Positions 40,780-50,922 of a DNA stretch of 64,000 bases are shown here, piece by piece. The stretch covers positions 310,001 to 374,000 of the forward strand of contig NZ_FOQH01000007.1 in NCBI RefSeq assembly GCF_900113695.1, written 5' to 3'. The stretch's first letter is position 1. Every line of letters begins with the position of its first letter. The translations under genes and the position numbers were made by a program. The notes beneath the pieces are model-generated. The model was not told the DNA's origin and did not search any database. It worked only from the letters and a program-made list of their open reading frames with translations. This stretch comes from Albimonas pacifica. GTDB lineage: Bacteria > Pseudomonadota > Alphaproteobacteria > Rhodobacterales > Rhodobacteraceae.

Positions 40780-42147
40780 TCAGCCCATGTAGAGCTGGGT
40801 GGAGAGGGCGTTGGCCAGGTGGCCGAGGGTCTCGTGCAGCCGTTCGCGGGGGAGGGAGCCGCCGAGGCAGATGCGCATCTTCTCCTCGGGCGCGCCCAGC
40901 ACCGTGAAGGCGTCCGAAGGCATCAGGCCGAGCTGGCGGCGGGCCATGCGCACCGCCACGTCGGCCCGGCTCACCCCCTGGGGCAGGCTCAGCCAGAGGT
41001 TGAAGGCGTTGGGCGCGGCGGCGAAGTCGAAGCCGGCCAGCGCCTCGGCGGCGATCTGCTGGCGGGCGGCGGTCTCGGCGCGGATGAAGCGGCGGATGGC
41101 GTCGGCGGTGCCGTCCTCGATCCACTGCGTGGTCAGCGCCATCGAGAGGGGCGAGGGCATCACCGACAGCGCCTTCACCGTCTGCGCGAGGTGCAGGGCG
41201 CAGCGCGGCGTCGGCGCGATGGTGTAGGCCAGGCGCAGCCCCGCGCCGATGCACTTGGCCAGCCCCCCGATGTGCCAGGTCAGCTCCGGCGCATGAACCG
41301 CCAGCGGCGCGGGCGCGCGGGCGGGGATGAAGCCGTAGGCGTCGTCCTCGATCAGGGTCAGCTCGCGGTCCAGCAGCACCCGCGCCAGCGCCAGGCGGCG
41401 GGTCTCGGGCACGGTCAGGGTGGTGGGGTTCTGCAGGGTCGGGTTGAGGTAGAGCGCCTTGGGCGCATGGGCCGCGATCGCGGCCTCCAGCGCCTCGGGG
41501 ATCACGCCGTCGGCGTCCATCTCGACGCCGACCAGGCGCAGGCGCAGGCGGGCGGCGATGTTGCGCAGGCCGGGGTAGGTGATCGCCTCGCACAGGACCG
41601 CGTCGCCGGGCTTCGCGATCAGCGACAGGATCGCGGCCATGGTGGCATGCGCCCCGGGGGTGACGGCCACGCGCTCCATCGCCGGGACCATGCCGCGCAT
41701 GCTCAGCCACAGCGAGGCGGCGGTGCGGTCGCGCTCCGAGCCCACCGGCGACTGGTAGCGCAGCAGGTCGACGAGGTTGGCCGAGACGTAGCCCAGCCCC
41801 TCCTTCATCCGGCGCAGCAGGTCCGGGTCGGTCGGCTCGGGAGGCATGTTCATAGACAGGTCTTCGTCGCGGGCGCGGGCGCGGTCGGGCGCGGCGCGGG
41901 CGACGGCGCCCTTCACGAAGGTGCCGCGGCCGACATGGCTTTCGACATGGCCGCGGGCCTGCGCCTCGGAATAGGCGCGGCTGACGGTGGTGAAGTCGAT
42001 GCCGAGGCTCGCCGCCAGCCGGCGCTGCGGCGGCAGGCGGGCGCCGTCGGCGAGCCGGCCGGCGGCGATGTCGCGCGCGATGGCGTCGGCGATGGCGAGA
42101 TAGCGCGGCTTGCCCTCGTCGAGCGCCGTCAGGGTCCATTCGGTCAT
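40780..42147 (-). CDS. MocR-type GntR regulator with aminotransferase domain
   Basis: 455 residues. The GntR winged helix (about 15-75) has LPPQRRLAASLGIDFTTVSRAY. A fold-type I aminotransferase domain (about 100-450) has the PLP-lysine in GGLAKCIGAGLRLAY near 297, LIEDDAYG near 262 and NPTLQNPTT near 225. MocR proteins sense PLP plus an amino compound. It is divergent from the Nit1C cluster with an 11-bp inverted-repeat operator between, so it is the likely regulator of nitrile or cyanide use here. Confidence 0.92.
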   Translation of the reverse strand: MTEWTLTALDEGKPRYLAIADAIARDIAAGRLADGARLPPQRRLAASLGIDFTTVSRAYSEAQARGHVESHVGRGTFVKGAVARAAPDRARARDEDLSMNMPPEPTDPDLLRRMKEGLGYVSANLVDLLRYQSPVGSERDRTAASLWLSMRGMVPAMERVAVTPGAHATMAAILSLIAKPGDAVLCEAITYPGLRNIAARLRLRLVGVEMDADGVIPEALEAAIAAHAPKALYLNPTLQNPTTLTVPETRRLALARVLLDRELTLIEDDAYGFIPARAPAPLAVHAPELTWHIGGLAKCIGAGLRLAYTIAPTPRCALHLAQTVKALSVMPSPLSMALTTQWIEDGTADAIRRFIRAETAARQQIAAEALAGFDFAAAPNAFNLWLSLPQGVSRADVAVRMARRQLGLMPSDAFTVLGAPEEKMRICLGGSLPRERLHETLGHLANALSTQLYMG

Positions 42148-42205
42148 CGGTCTCCCCCCGGTCTGCGGCCCGGTCTACGACGACGGATCGGCGAATTGAA
42201 GCCCG

Positions 42206-42216
42206 AATGTATGGAT
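42206..42216 (+). promoter_or_regulatory. Degenerate third MocR half-site
   Basis: AATGTATGGAT differs at two positions from the ATTGTATGCAT half-site found at 42351, and lies 59 bp upstream of the MocR start. It could mediate autoregulation. Confidence 0.35.
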
Positions 42217-42350
42217 CGGATCCGAATCGCCCCGGCCGGAGCGCTGGGTGACGATTCCGGGCCCGAGGGGCGCCCGGGCGCCGCTTCGATGGGCGCCGGG
42301 CACGAATTCCCGCTCTATTTCGAGGCAGAATCCTTGAGCGTCGCAACTTT

Positions 42351-42388
42351 ATTGTATGCATATTGCACTGCCTGTTGATGCATACAAT
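42351..42388. promoter_or_regulatory. Inverted-repeat operator upstream of nitB
   Basis: ATTGTATGCAT (42351-42361) and its perfect inverse ATGCATACAAT (42378-42388) are separated by 16 bp in an AT-rich stretch, 47 bp before the nitB start. GntR/MocR regulators recognise such inverted half-sites. The 27-bp centre-to-centre spacing suggests two dimers or a looped dimer. Confidence 0.7.
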
Positions 42389-42434
42389 CCGTCAGGCGCT
42401 CCTGTGGTCGAACCGAACGCAAGGAGGGCAGCAC

Positions 42435-42917
42435 ATGCCGGCGGTCACGCAGGAAGCGCACAAGGACGGGGATTTCTTCGTCGACTACGAGGAGAAGGTC
42501 TTCGAGGACGTGAAGGCCGACGAGGGCGAGAAGGCGCTCGTCACCTTCCATACGGTGGCCTTCGAGGGCTCGATCGGGCTGGTCAACATTCTCAATGCAA
42601 TCCGCCTCAATCGGAAGGGCTACGAGACCTCGATCCTGCTCTACGGCCCGGGCGTCACGCTGGGCATCCAGCGCGGTTTTCCGACGCTGGGCGACGAGGC
42701 CTTCCCCGGCCACCAGAACTTCGCGGTGAACCTCAAGAAGTTCATGGGCGAGGGCGGCAAGGTCTTCGCCTGCCGCTTCGCGCTGCAGGCCCTCTACGGC
42801 CATGGCGAGCCGTCGCTGCTGCCGGGCATCGTCCCGATCGCGCCGCAGGACGTGCTCGACTGCATCCTTCTGCACAAGAAGGCGAACGCGGTGATCCTCG
42901 ACACGTGGACGGTCTGA
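42435..42917 (+). CDS. nitB: Nit1C cluster protein, MSMEG_0572/Sll0783 family
   Basis: 160 residues, the first protein of the conserved Nit1C cluster. Recognisable stretches are [16 protein letters not shown] near 10-26, [16 protein letters not shown] near 40 and [16 protein letters not shown] near 73. The family is annotated as nitrogen-starvation responsive in cyanobacteria; its biochemical role is unknown. AAGGAGG precedes the ATG. Its TGA stop forms the beginning of the hairpin repeat array that follows. Confidence 0.92.
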   Translation: MPAVTQEAHKDGDFFVDYEEKVFEDVKADEGEKALVTFHTVAFEGSIGLVNILNAIRLNRKGYETSILLYGPGVTLGIQRGFPTLGDEAFPGHQNFAVNLKKFMGEGGKVFACRFALQALYGHGEPSLLPGIVPIAPQDVLDCILLHKKANAVILDTWTV

Positions 42918-43094
42918 GCGGCCTCCGCCGCTCGGGGACGGTGTGAGCGGCCTCCGCCGCTCGGGGACGGTGTGAGCGGCCTCCGCCGCTCGGGGACCGT
43001 CTGAGCGGCCTCCGCCGCCCCGGCGACGGTTTGAGCGGCCTCCGCCGCTCGTGGAACGGTTTGAGCGGCCTCCGCCGCTCGGGGGACCGTCTGA
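42911..43094. repeat. Six-copy 29-30 bp tandem hairpin array between nitB and nitC
   Basis: The unit TGAGCGGCCTCCGCCGCTC plus a GGGGACGGT-like linker begins at 42915, 42944, 42973, 43002, 43032 and 43062. Each unit contains the palindromic arms GAGCGG and CCGCTC around a 6-nt loop; unit 4 has one decayed arm. The first copy includes the nitB stop codon. In RNA this would be a string of six short stem-loops ahead of nitC. Confidence 0.92.
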
Positions 43095-43157
43095 ACGCGT
43101 CCACCCCGCCGCCGGGCGTCCGGCCCGGCGGCCCCTCCTTCACCGAGGCGAAGACCG

Positions 43158-44132
43158 ATGCGAACCGACACGATACGCGCCGCCGCCGTGCAGATCGCGC
43201 CCGATCTTTCGGGCCGCGCCGGCACGATCCAGCGGGTCCTGAACGCCATCGAGGAGGCCGCCGGCCGCGGCGCGCAGCTCGTCGTCTTCCCCGAGACCTT
43301 CGTCCCCTACTACCCCTATTTCAGCTTCATCCTGCCCCCCGTGCAACAGGGCGCGCCCCACCTGAAGCTGACCGAGGAGGCCGTCGTCGTCCCCTCGCCC
43401 GAGACCGAGGCCGTCGCCGCCGCCGCCCGCCGCCATGCCTGCGTGGTGGTGCTGGGGGTGAACGAGCGCGACCACGGCTCGCTCTACAACGCCCAGCTGA
43501 TCTTCGACGCCGACGGAACCCTGGCCCTCAAGCGCCGCAAGATCACGCCGACCTATCATGAGCGCATGGTCTGGGGTCAGGGCGACGGCGCCGGGCTGAA
43601 GGTCGTCGACACCGCCGTCGGCCGCCTCGGCGCGCTGGCCTGCTGGGAGCACTACAACCCGCTCGCCCGCTACGCGCTGATGACCCAGCACGAGGAGATC
43701 CACGCCAGCCACTTCCCCGGCTCCCTCGTCGGCCCGATCTTCGGCGAGCAGATCGAGGTGACCATGCGCCACCACGCGCTGGAATCCGGCTGCTTCGTGG
43801 TCAACGCCACCGGCTGGCTGAGCGAGGCGCAGATCGCCTCGATCCACCCCGACCCGGCGCTTCAGAAGGGCATCCGCGACGGCTGCATGACCTGCATCGT
43901 CTCGCCCGAGGGCCGGCACCTCGCCCCGCCCCTGACCGAGGGCGAGGGCATGGTGATCGCCGACCTCGACATGCGGCTGATCGCCAAGCGCAAGCGGATG
44001 ATGGACAGCGTCGGCCACTACGCGCGGCCGGAGCTGCTGAGCCTCAACCACGACGCCCGCCCGACCGCGACCCGGCACGAACGGGCCGCCCCCCTCCCCG
44101 AAGCCCTTGAAGCGGAGCCGCAGGATGTCTGA
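43158..44132 (+). CDS. nitC: Nit1 subfamily nitrilase
   Basis: 324 residues of the nitrilase superfamily. The catalytic triad is Glu46 ([14 protein letters not shown]), Lys128 ([14 protein letters not shown]) and Cys162 ([11 protein letters not shown]). It hydrolyses nitriles to acid and ammonia; in Pseudomonas pseudoalcaligenes the nit1C nitrilase is needed for growth on cyanide via cyanohydrins. It lies downstream of the hairpin array, and its 3' end overlaps nitD by 8 nt. Confidence 0.95.
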   Translation: MRTDTIRAAAVQIAPDLSGRAGTIQRVLNAIEEAAGRGAQLVVFPETFVPYYPYFSFILPPVQQGAPHLKLTEEAVVVPSPETEAVAAAARRHACVVVLGVNERDHGSLYNAQLIFDADGTLALKRRKITPTYHERMVWGQGDGAGLKVVDTAVGRLGALACWEHYNPLARYALMTQHEEIHASHFPGSLVGPIFGEQIEVTMRHHALESGCFVVNATGWLSEAQIASIHPDPALQKGIRDGCMTCIVSPEGRHLAPPLTEGEGMVIADLDMRLIAKRKRMMDSVGHYARPELLSLNHDARPTATRHERAAPLPEALEAEPQDV

Positions 44133-45231
44133 GCATTCCAGCCTCATCAACGCGTTGCAGACCCACGGCCTGCGCCTCGTCGATCCCCGCGCGGGGCATG
44201 AGAGCCGCCGCGGCGGCGCCGGCCCCTCGGACCACAAGGCGGTGACGATCGGGGAGACCACGGTGATGGTCCCCGTCCACACCGCCCCCAGCTTCGAGAG
44301 CCCGTTCCTGGCCGAGGCGCCCGACGCCGCCGGCCGCTCCCGCCTGACCCGCGACGGGCGCGAGGTGGCGACGCTGCGCTTCCCCGCCCGGCCGCGCTTC
44401 TACGACCTGAAGACCGCGGACGGCGTGCCCTATTCCCACATCGCCACGCTGCATTCGCGCGACGTGCTGGCCACCACCGTCCTGCAGACCTGCATCCGCT
44501 ACGAGAGCCGCAAGAAGACCTGCCAGTTCTGCGCCATCGGCCAGAGCCTCGCGGCCGGGCGCACCATCGCCCGCAAGACGCCCGCGCAGCTGGCCGAGGT
44601 GGCGAAGGCCGCCGTGGAGCTCGACGGGGTCAGGCACATGGTCCTGACCACCGGCACCCCGCCCGGCAAGGACCGCGGCGCCGCCGTGCTGGCCGAGAGC
44701 GCCGCCGCCATCAAGGCCGCCGTCGACCTCCCCCTGCAGGGCCAGTGCGAGCCGCCGGAGGACGACGCCTGGCACCAGCGCATGTTCGACGCCGGCATCG
44801 ACACGCTGGGCATGCACCTCGAGGCGGTGACGCCCGAGGTCCGCGCCCGGATCATGCCCGGCAAGGCCTCGGTGCCGCTGGAGAAGTATTTTTCGAGCTT
44901 CGAGGCGGCGGTGAAGGTGTTCGGCCGCGGGCAGGTGTCGACCTACATCCTCGCGGGGCTTGGCGACACGGCCGAGGACATCCTGGCGATGGGCGAGAAG
45001 CTCTGCGCCATGGGGGTCTATCCGTTCGTGGTGCCCTTCGTCCCGATCTCCGGCACGCCCCTGGAAAGCCACCCGGCGCCGGACGGCGCCTTCATGGCCT
45101 CGATCCTCGCGCCGCTGGGGCGGATGATCGCGCAGGCCGGCATCCGCTCGGCCGACATGAAGGCGGGCTGCGGCAAGTGCGGGGCGTGCTCGGCCCTCTC
45201 GACCTACGAGAAGCTGGGGGTCCCGGCATGA
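44125..45231 (+). CDS. nitD: Nit1C radical SAM protein (MSMEG_0568 family)
   Basis: 368 residues. The candidate cluster-binding cysteines are Cys123, Cys133 and Cys136 (CX9CX2C rather than CX3CX2C). A barrel follows ([35 protein letters not shown]). A second Cys triad near the C-terminus (Cys349, 352, 355 in GCGKCGAC) may bind an additional cluster. The reaction is unknown. The start at MSEHSSL is supported by AGCGGAG upstream and the ATGTCTGA overlap with nitC. The stop overlaps nitE by ATGA. Confidence 0.92.
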   Translation: MSEHSSLINALQTHGLRLVDPRAGHESRRGGAGPSDHKAVTIGETTVMVPVHTAPSFESPFLAEAPDAAGRSRLTRDGREVATLRFPARPRFYDLKTADGVPYSHIATLHSRDVLATTVLQTCIRYESRKKTCQFCAIGQSLAAGRTIARKTPAQLAEVAKAAVELDGVRHMVLTTGTPPGKDRGAAVLAESAAAIKAAVDLPLQGQCEPPEDDAWHQRMFDAGIDTLGMHLEAVTPEVRARIMPGKASVPLEKYFSSFEAAVKVFGRGQVSTYILAGLGDTAEDILAMGEKLCAMGVYPFVVPFVPISGTPLESHPAPDGAFMASILAPLGRMIAQAGIRSADMKAGCGKCGACSALSTYEKLGVPA

Positions 45232-45779
45232 TCGAGATCGAGCCCCGCGCCTTCCGCTGCCCCGGCTTTCACGTCCGCGCCGCCTCGACCCGGTTCGAGG
45301 CGCAGGGGGCCGAGGCCCTGCGCGCCCGCGTCTTCGTCGAGGAGCAGCGCATCTTCCAGGTCCACGACCGCGACGAGATCGACCTGATCGCCACCCATCT
45401 CGTCGCCCTCTCGACCTACGCCCACGAGGCCGACCAGGTGGTCGGAACCGTGCGCATCCACGAAGAGGCGCCGGGCCTGTGGTGGGGCTCGCGCCTCGCC
45501 GTCGACCGGGGGTTCCGGAACGTGGGCGGGCTGGGGGTGGAGCTGATCCGCCTCGCCGTCTCCACCGCCAACGCGCGGGGCTGCGGGCGGTTCCTCGCCC
45601 ATGTGCAGATGCAGAACGTCCCCCTGTTCGAGCGTCTGCGCTGGCGTCCGCTGGAGGAAGTCGCCTTCCACGGCGCCCCCCACATGCGCATGGAGGCCGA
45701 GCTGTCCGCCTACCCCCCCTGCGCCGATCCCGAAGCCGGCTGGTATCTGCGGGCGCGGGCGCGGGAGGGGGCGAGATGA
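45228..45779 (+). CDS. nitE: Nit1C GNAT-family protein (MSMEG_0567/Sll0786 family)
   Basis: 183 residues, GNAT acetyltransferase fold. Family landmarks are ALRARVFVEEQRIFQVHDRDEID split over 28-50, VVGTVRIHEE near 70 and the acetyl-CoA loop region VDRGFRNVGGLGVELIRLAV near 87-107. Acyl acceptor unknown. The ATGA overlaps on both sides show tight coupling within the cluster. Confidence 0.92.
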   Translation: MIEIEPRAFRCPGFHVRAASTRFEAQGAEALRARVFVEEQRIFQVHDRDEIDLIATHLVALSTYAHEADQVVGTVRIHEEAPGLWWGSRLAVDRGFRNVGGLGVELIRLAVSTANARGCGRFLAHVQMQNVPLFERLRWRPLEEVAFHGAPHMRMEAELSAYPPCADPEAGWYLRARAREGAR

Positions 45780-46762
45780 CCGCGCCCCATGACGTCGCCG
45801 CGGATACGCTCGAGGCGCTGGCCGCGCGGCTGCGCGCGCATCCCTCGATCCGCTCGAAGCTCGCCATCGCGGGGGCGACGGGGGCGCTGGGGCTGAGCGC
45901 CTCGGCCCCCGGCCGGCCCGGCGACGACGCCGCCGTCCTGCCCCGCGACGGAGGCTTCGACCTGCTGGCGGGCGAGGGCTTCATCCCCGCCTTCGTCGCC
46001 GACGACCCGTGGTTCGCGGGCTGGTGCGCGGTGATGGTGAACCTGTCGGACATCGCCGCGATGGGCGGGCGCGCCACGGCGCTGGTCGACCAGGTCTGGG
46101 CGCCGGACGCCGCCGCCGCCGCGCCCCTGCTGCAGGGGATGCGCGACGCCTCCGCCGCCTATGGCGTGCCGCTGGTGGGCGGGCACACCAACTTCGCGGC
46201 CCCCGCCCTGACGCTGGCGGTCTCGGTCCTGGGACGGGCCTCGCGCCTAATCTCCAGCTTCGACGCCCGCCCCGGCGACCGGCTGCTGGCCGTCCACGAC
46301 CCGCGAGGCGCCTACCGCAACTTCGACAATTTCTGCGCCGCCCTCGACGCCCCCCACGAGCGCCTGCGCGCGGATCTCGAGATCCTGCCCGAGCTGGCCG
46401 AGGCCGGGCTGGTCCGCGCCGGCAAGGACGTCAGCCAGGGCGGGATCGCGGGGACCGCCCTGATGCTCGCGGAATGCTCCGGCGTGGGGATCGAGATCGA
46501 CCTCGACGCCGTGACGCCCCCGCGCGGGGTGGAGCTGGAGCGCTGGCTGCGCAGCTTCCCCAGCTACGGCTTCCTGCTCGCCGTCGACCCCGACGCGGCG
46601 CCGAGCGTGATCGACCGGTTCGCCGCCCGCGGCCTCGTCGCCGCCGGCATCGGCGAGGTCGTCGCGGGCTCCGCCGTCGCCCTGCGCGACGCCGCCGGCC
46701 GCGCGGTCTTCTGGGACCACGCCGCCGATCCCTACCTCGCCCCGGGGCCCGCCGATGCCTGA
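45776..46762 (+). CDS. nitF: Nit1C AIR-synthase-like protein (Sll0787 family)
   Basis: 328 residues with the two-domain AIR synthase/selenophosphate synthetase fold. The N-terminal half has GDDAAVLPRDGG near 42 and VMVNLSDIAAMGGRATALVD near 84, with GGHTNFAAPALTLAVSVLG near 120; the C-terminal half has AGKDVSQGGIAGTALML. This family uses ATP to activate a carbonyl or amide. Coupled to nitE by ATGA and to nitG by an 8-nt overlap. Confidence 0.92.
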   Translation: MTAPHDVAADTLEALAARLRAHPSIRSKLAIAGATGALGLSASAPGRPGDDAAVLPRDGGFDLLAGEGFIPAFVADDPWFAGWCAVMVNLSDIAAMGGRATALVDQVWAPDAAAAAPLLQGMRDASAAYGVPLVGGHTNFAAPALTLAVSVLGRASRLISSFDARPGDRLLAVHDPRGAYRNFDNFCAALDAPHERLRADLEILPELAEAGLVRAGKDVSQGGIAGTALMLAECSGVGIEIDLDAVTPPRGVELERWLRSFPSYGFLLAVDPDAAPSVIDRFAARGLVAAGIGEVVAGSAVALRDAAGRAVFWDHAADPYLAPGPADA

Positions 46763-47042
46763 GACCTTCTGGACCGTGCGCTGGCCCGACGGCACGTCGG
46801 AGCAGCTCTACTCCCCCTCCTCCGTCGTCGGAGAGCTGTTCGAGCCCGGCCGCGCCTATCCGCTGCCCGAGTTCCTGTTCCGCGCCCGCATCGCGATGGA
46901 GCGCGCCTCGGACCGGGTGCGCCGCGTCCACGGCCATCCCTGCCGGCTGGCGCTGGGCCAGCTCGCCGCCATCGAGGCCGCCGCCGCCCGCTTCGCCGAG
47001 CGCGAGGACGCCGAGGTCGCCTGCCTGGACATCTCCCGATGA
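46755..47042 (+). CDS. nitG: Nit1C small protein (MSMEG_0570 family)
   Basis: 95 residues starting MPETFWTVRWPDGTSEQLYSPS, the family hallmark, followed by a helical region (FLFRARIAMERASDRVRRVHG). Function unknown; annotated elsewhere as nitrogen-starvation responsive. It overlaps nitF by 8 nt and nitH by 4 nt. Confidence 0.92.
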   Translation: MPETFWTVRWPDGTSEQLYSPSSVVGELFEPGRAYPLPEFLFRARIAMERASDRVRRVHGHPCRLALGQLAAIEAAAARFAEREDAEVACLDISR

Positions 47043-48331
47043 GGACCGAAGCCATGAAAGACCTCGCCCCCGGAACGCCCCATGTCCCCGTCGTCATCGT
47101 CGGCGGCGGACAGGCGGGCCTGTCGCTCGCCCACTGCCTGCGCGAGGCGGGGATCGAGTCGATCGTCTTCGAGCGCCGCCGCCGGTTCCACTCCTGGCGG
47201 GAGAACCGCTGGGACAGCTTCTGCCTGGTGACGCCGAACTGGCAGTGCCGCCTGCCGGGCTATTCCTACGCCGACCATGGCGGGACCGACCCCGACGGCT
47301 TCATGCCCAGGGACGAGATCGTGGCCTATCTCGACGCCTTCGCCGAGCGAACGGCGCCGAACCTGCGCGAAGGGGTCGACGTGACCGGCGTGGCGCGGGA
47401 GGGCGAGGGCTGGCGGGTCGAGACCTCGGCCGGGACCTGGACCTGCGATCAGGTCGCGATCTGCACCGGGGGCTACGACACGCCCATCGAGCCGGACTAT
47501 GCGCAGGCCCTCGCCCCCTCGATCTTCCAGATGCACTCGGTCGACTACCGCCGGCCGGCGCAGTTCCCGCCGGGCGGCGTGCTGATCGTGGGCACCGGCC
47601 AGTCGGGCGTGCAGCTGATGGAGGATTTCGTGCGTGCCGGCCGCCCGGTGCATCTCGCCGTCGGCCCCGCGCCCCGCAGCCCGCGGAAGTATCGCGGGCG
47701 GGACGCCACCGACTGGCTGTTCGACGCCGGCCACTACGCCATGACCATCGACCGCCACCCCGACCCGGCGAAGGCGCTGACCCAGACCAACCACTACATG
47801 TCCGGCCGCGACGGCGGGAAGGAGATCGACCTGCGCCGCTGGCATCTGGATCACGGGGTCGAGCTCTACGGCTCGCTGGCGGGGATGGAGGGGACGCGGG
47901 CCGCCTTCCTGCCGGATCTGGGCCAGAACCTCGACGACGCCGACGCCTCCTATCTCGGCATCCGCGCCGCCATCGACGCCTACATCGCCCGCGAGGGGAT
48001 CGAGGCGCCGCAGGAGCCGCCCTACGCGCCCGCCTGGGCGCCGGAGGCGGAGCGCACGGAGCTCGACCTCGAGGCGGCCGGCGTCACCTCCGTCCTCTGG
48101 GCCATCGGCTTTCGCCCGGACTGGTCCTGGATCGAGGCCGAGGTCTTCGATCCCCGCGGCAAGCCCCTGCACCGCCGCGGCGAGACGGCCGCGCGCGGCC
48201 TCCACTTCCTGGGCCTCGGCTGGCTGAACACCTGGGGCTCGGGCCGGTTCCTGGGCATCGAGGAGGACAGCCGCTGGCTCGCCGGCCGGATCGCGGCGCA
48301 GATGGCGGGGGCGCCGGCGCTCGTCCCGTGA
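47039..48331 (+). CDS. nitH: Nit1C flavin-dependent oxidoreductase (MSMEG_0569 family)
   Basis: 430 residues. An FAD-binding Rossmann motif (VVIVGGGQAGLSLA) lies near 18 and a second dinucleotide motif (VLIVGTGQSGVQ) near 181, the layout of flavin-containing monooxygenases. WAIGFRPDWSWI lies near 360. The first ATG overlaps the nitG stop; a second ATG at 47054 with GAGG upstream may be used instead. It completes the seven-gene cluster and ends 19 bp from the convergent ABC gene without an obvious terminator. Confidence 0.93.
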   Translation: MRTEAMKDLAPGTPHVPVVIVGGGQAGLSLAHCLREAGIESIVFERRRRFHSWRENRWDSFCLVTPNWQCRLPGYSYADHGGTDPDGFMPRDEIVAYLDAFAERTAPNLREGVDVTGVAREGEGWRVETSAGTWTCDQVAICTGGYDTPIEPDYAQALAPSIFQMHSVDYRRPAQFPPGGVLIVGTGQSGVQLMEDFVRAGRPVHLAVGPAPRSPRKYRGRDATDWLFDAGHYAMTIDRHPDPAKALTQTNHYMSGRDGGKEIDLRRWHLDHGVELYGSLAGMEGTRAAFLPDLGQNLDDADASYLGIRAAIDAYIAREGIEAPQEPPYAPAWAPEAERTELDLEAAGVTSVLWAIGFRPDWSWIEAEVFDPRGKPLHRRGETAARGLHFLGLGWLNTWGSGRFLGIEEDSRWLAGRIAAQMAGAPALVP

Positions 48332-48350
48332 CGGCCCCCCCGCGCCCGGC

Positions 48351-49138
<788 letters not shown>

Positions 49139-49142
<4 letters not shown>

Positions 49143-50101
49143 GGCGCGCCCTCCTCCAGCAGGTGGCAGGCGGCGAGGCCGTGGGGCGTGGGCCGCGGCG
49201 CGGGGCGGCGGGCGGCGCACTCCGGCCGCTCGACCGGGCAGCGGCCGGCGAAGCGGCAGCCGGCGGGCAGGTCCGCGAGCGGCGGCACGCTGCCGGGGAT
49301 CGCCGCCAGCCGCGGCCGCGGCGCCCCCGGCGCACGCGGCGCCGGCCGGGGCCGGGCCGCGATCAGGCCGCGGGTGTAGGGATGGCGGGGATCGGCGAGC
49401 ACCGCCCCCACCTCCCCCCGCTCGACCACGTCGCCGCCGTAGAGGACCACCAGCCGCTCCGTCGCCCGGGCCACGGCCGCGAGGTCGTGGGAGATGAACA
49501 CCAGCGCCATGCCCCGGTCCCGCGACAGGCGGACCAGCAGGTCGACGATCCGCGCCGCCACCTCGGCGTCGAGCGCGGTGGTCGGCTCGTCCGCCACCAG
49601 GATCGCGGGGTCGCAGGCCAGCGCCAGCGCGATGAGCGCCCGCTGGCGCTGGCCGCCCGAAAGCTCGTGCGGATACTGGCGCAGGCGGTCGGCGGGGTCG
49701 GGCAGGCCCACCTCATTGAAGAGCGCCAGCGCGCGGGCCCCGGCCTCGGCCCGCGTCAGGCCCAGGCGCACGCGCAGCGGCTCCATCACCGTGGTCCCGA
49801 CCCGGCGCAGCGGGTTCAGGGCGGCCATCGGCTCCTGGAAGATCATCGCGATGCGGCGCGCGCGCAGGGCCCGCCAGTCACGCTCCCGCGCCCGGGTCAT
49901 GTCGCGGCCGTCGAGCGTGAGGCGGCCCGAGAGCCTAGCCGACGCCGGCGTCATGCCCATCAGCGCAAGCCCCAGCATCGACTTGCCGGAGCCGGATTCG
50001 CCGACCACGCCCACCCGCTCGCCGGGGGCGAGGCTCAGGTCCACCCCGCGCAGCGCCTCGCCGGCGGGGAGGCGGACGCTCAGGGACGTCGCTTGCAGCA
50101 T
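49139..50101 (-). CDS. Dpp/Opp-type ABC transporter ATPase 1
   Basis: 320 residues. Walker A GESGSGKSM near 35 (final Thr/Ser position carries Ser-Met), signature LSGGQRQRALIALA near 147, Walker B ILVADEPTTALD, and the C-terminal oligopeptide-ATPase extension with the cysteine motif CRFAGRCP. Equivalent to DppD. It starts 2 nt after the upstream permease stop. Confidence 0.93.
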
Positions 50102-50103
50102 CC

Positions 50104-50922
50104 TCAGCGCTCCCGCACGAGGCGCGGATCGGCGAGATCGCGCAGCCCGTCGCCCATCAGGCCGAAGCCCAGCACCGTGACCACGATGGCGAGGCCGGGC
50201 CAGATCGCCAGCATCGGCTCGATCCACAGCAGCGTCTGCGCCTCGGCCAGCATCCGGCCCCAGGACGGCGAGGGCGGCTGCGCGCCGAGCCCGAGGTAGC
50301 TCAGCGCCGCCTCGGCCAGGATCGCCACCGCGAACTCGATCGTCGCCTGCACGATCACCGCGGCGGCGACGTTGGGCACGATGTGGTCGAGCGTGAGCGC
50401 CAGGCGCGAGCGGCCGGCGGCGCGCCCGGCCAGCACGAACTCGCGCACCCAGACCTGGTTGGCCGCGCCCCGGGCCACGCGGGCGAAGACGGGGACGTTG
50501 ATGAAGGCGATGGCGAGCGCGGCGTTGGCCAGCGACGGGCCGAAGGCGGCGGCGAGCATGATCGCGAAGAGCAGCGCCGGAAAGGCGAAGCCCAGGTCGC
50601 AGATCCGCATCGCGAGATCCTCGACCCAGCCGCCCATGGCCGACGCCGCGAGGCCCAGCGCCGTGCCCAGCCCGCCCCCCAGCGCCACCGCCGCCAGCGC
50701 CACGGCGAGCGAATTCGCCGCCCCGACCATGAGCTGGGAGACGAGGTCGCGCCCCAGCTGGTCCGTGCCCAGCCAGTGCTCGGCCGAGGGCGGCGCGAAC
50801 TTGTTCGCCACGTCGAGGGCCGCGTGGGGGAACGGCGTCCAGACCAGCGAGACCAGCGCCGCGAGGGCCGCAAGCGCGACCAGCGCGCCGCCGAGAAGCA
50901 GGTTGGCGGGCGGGCGGCTCAT
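50104..50922 (-). CDS. Dpp/Opp-type ABC permease 2
   Basis: 272 residues, DppC-like. It has an N-terminal membrane anchor, HWLGTDQLGRDLVSQLMVGAANSL (the DppC hallmark, split here) near 48 and about six membrane segments, with the ATPase-contact loop containing EAALSYLGLGAQPPSPSWG near 205. Overlaps permease 1 by ATGA. Confidence 0.93.
   Translation of the reverse strand: MSRPPANLLLGGALVALAALAALVSLVWTPFPHAALDVANKFAPPSAEHWLGTDQLGRDLVSQLMVGAANSLAVALAAVALGGGLGTALGLAASAMGGWVEDLAMRICDLGFAFPALLFAIMLAAAFGPSLANAALAIAFINVPVFARVARGAANQVWVREFVLAGRAAGRSRLALTLDHIVPNVAAAVIVQATIEFAVAILAEAALSYLGLGAQPPSPSWGRMLAEAQTLLWIEPMLAIWPGLAIVVTVLGFGLMGDGLRDLADPRLVRER

Noticed and set aside
42915-43094. Tandem array read as a CRISPR
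   Set aside because: Units are contiguous with no unique spacers, and no cas genes are present.
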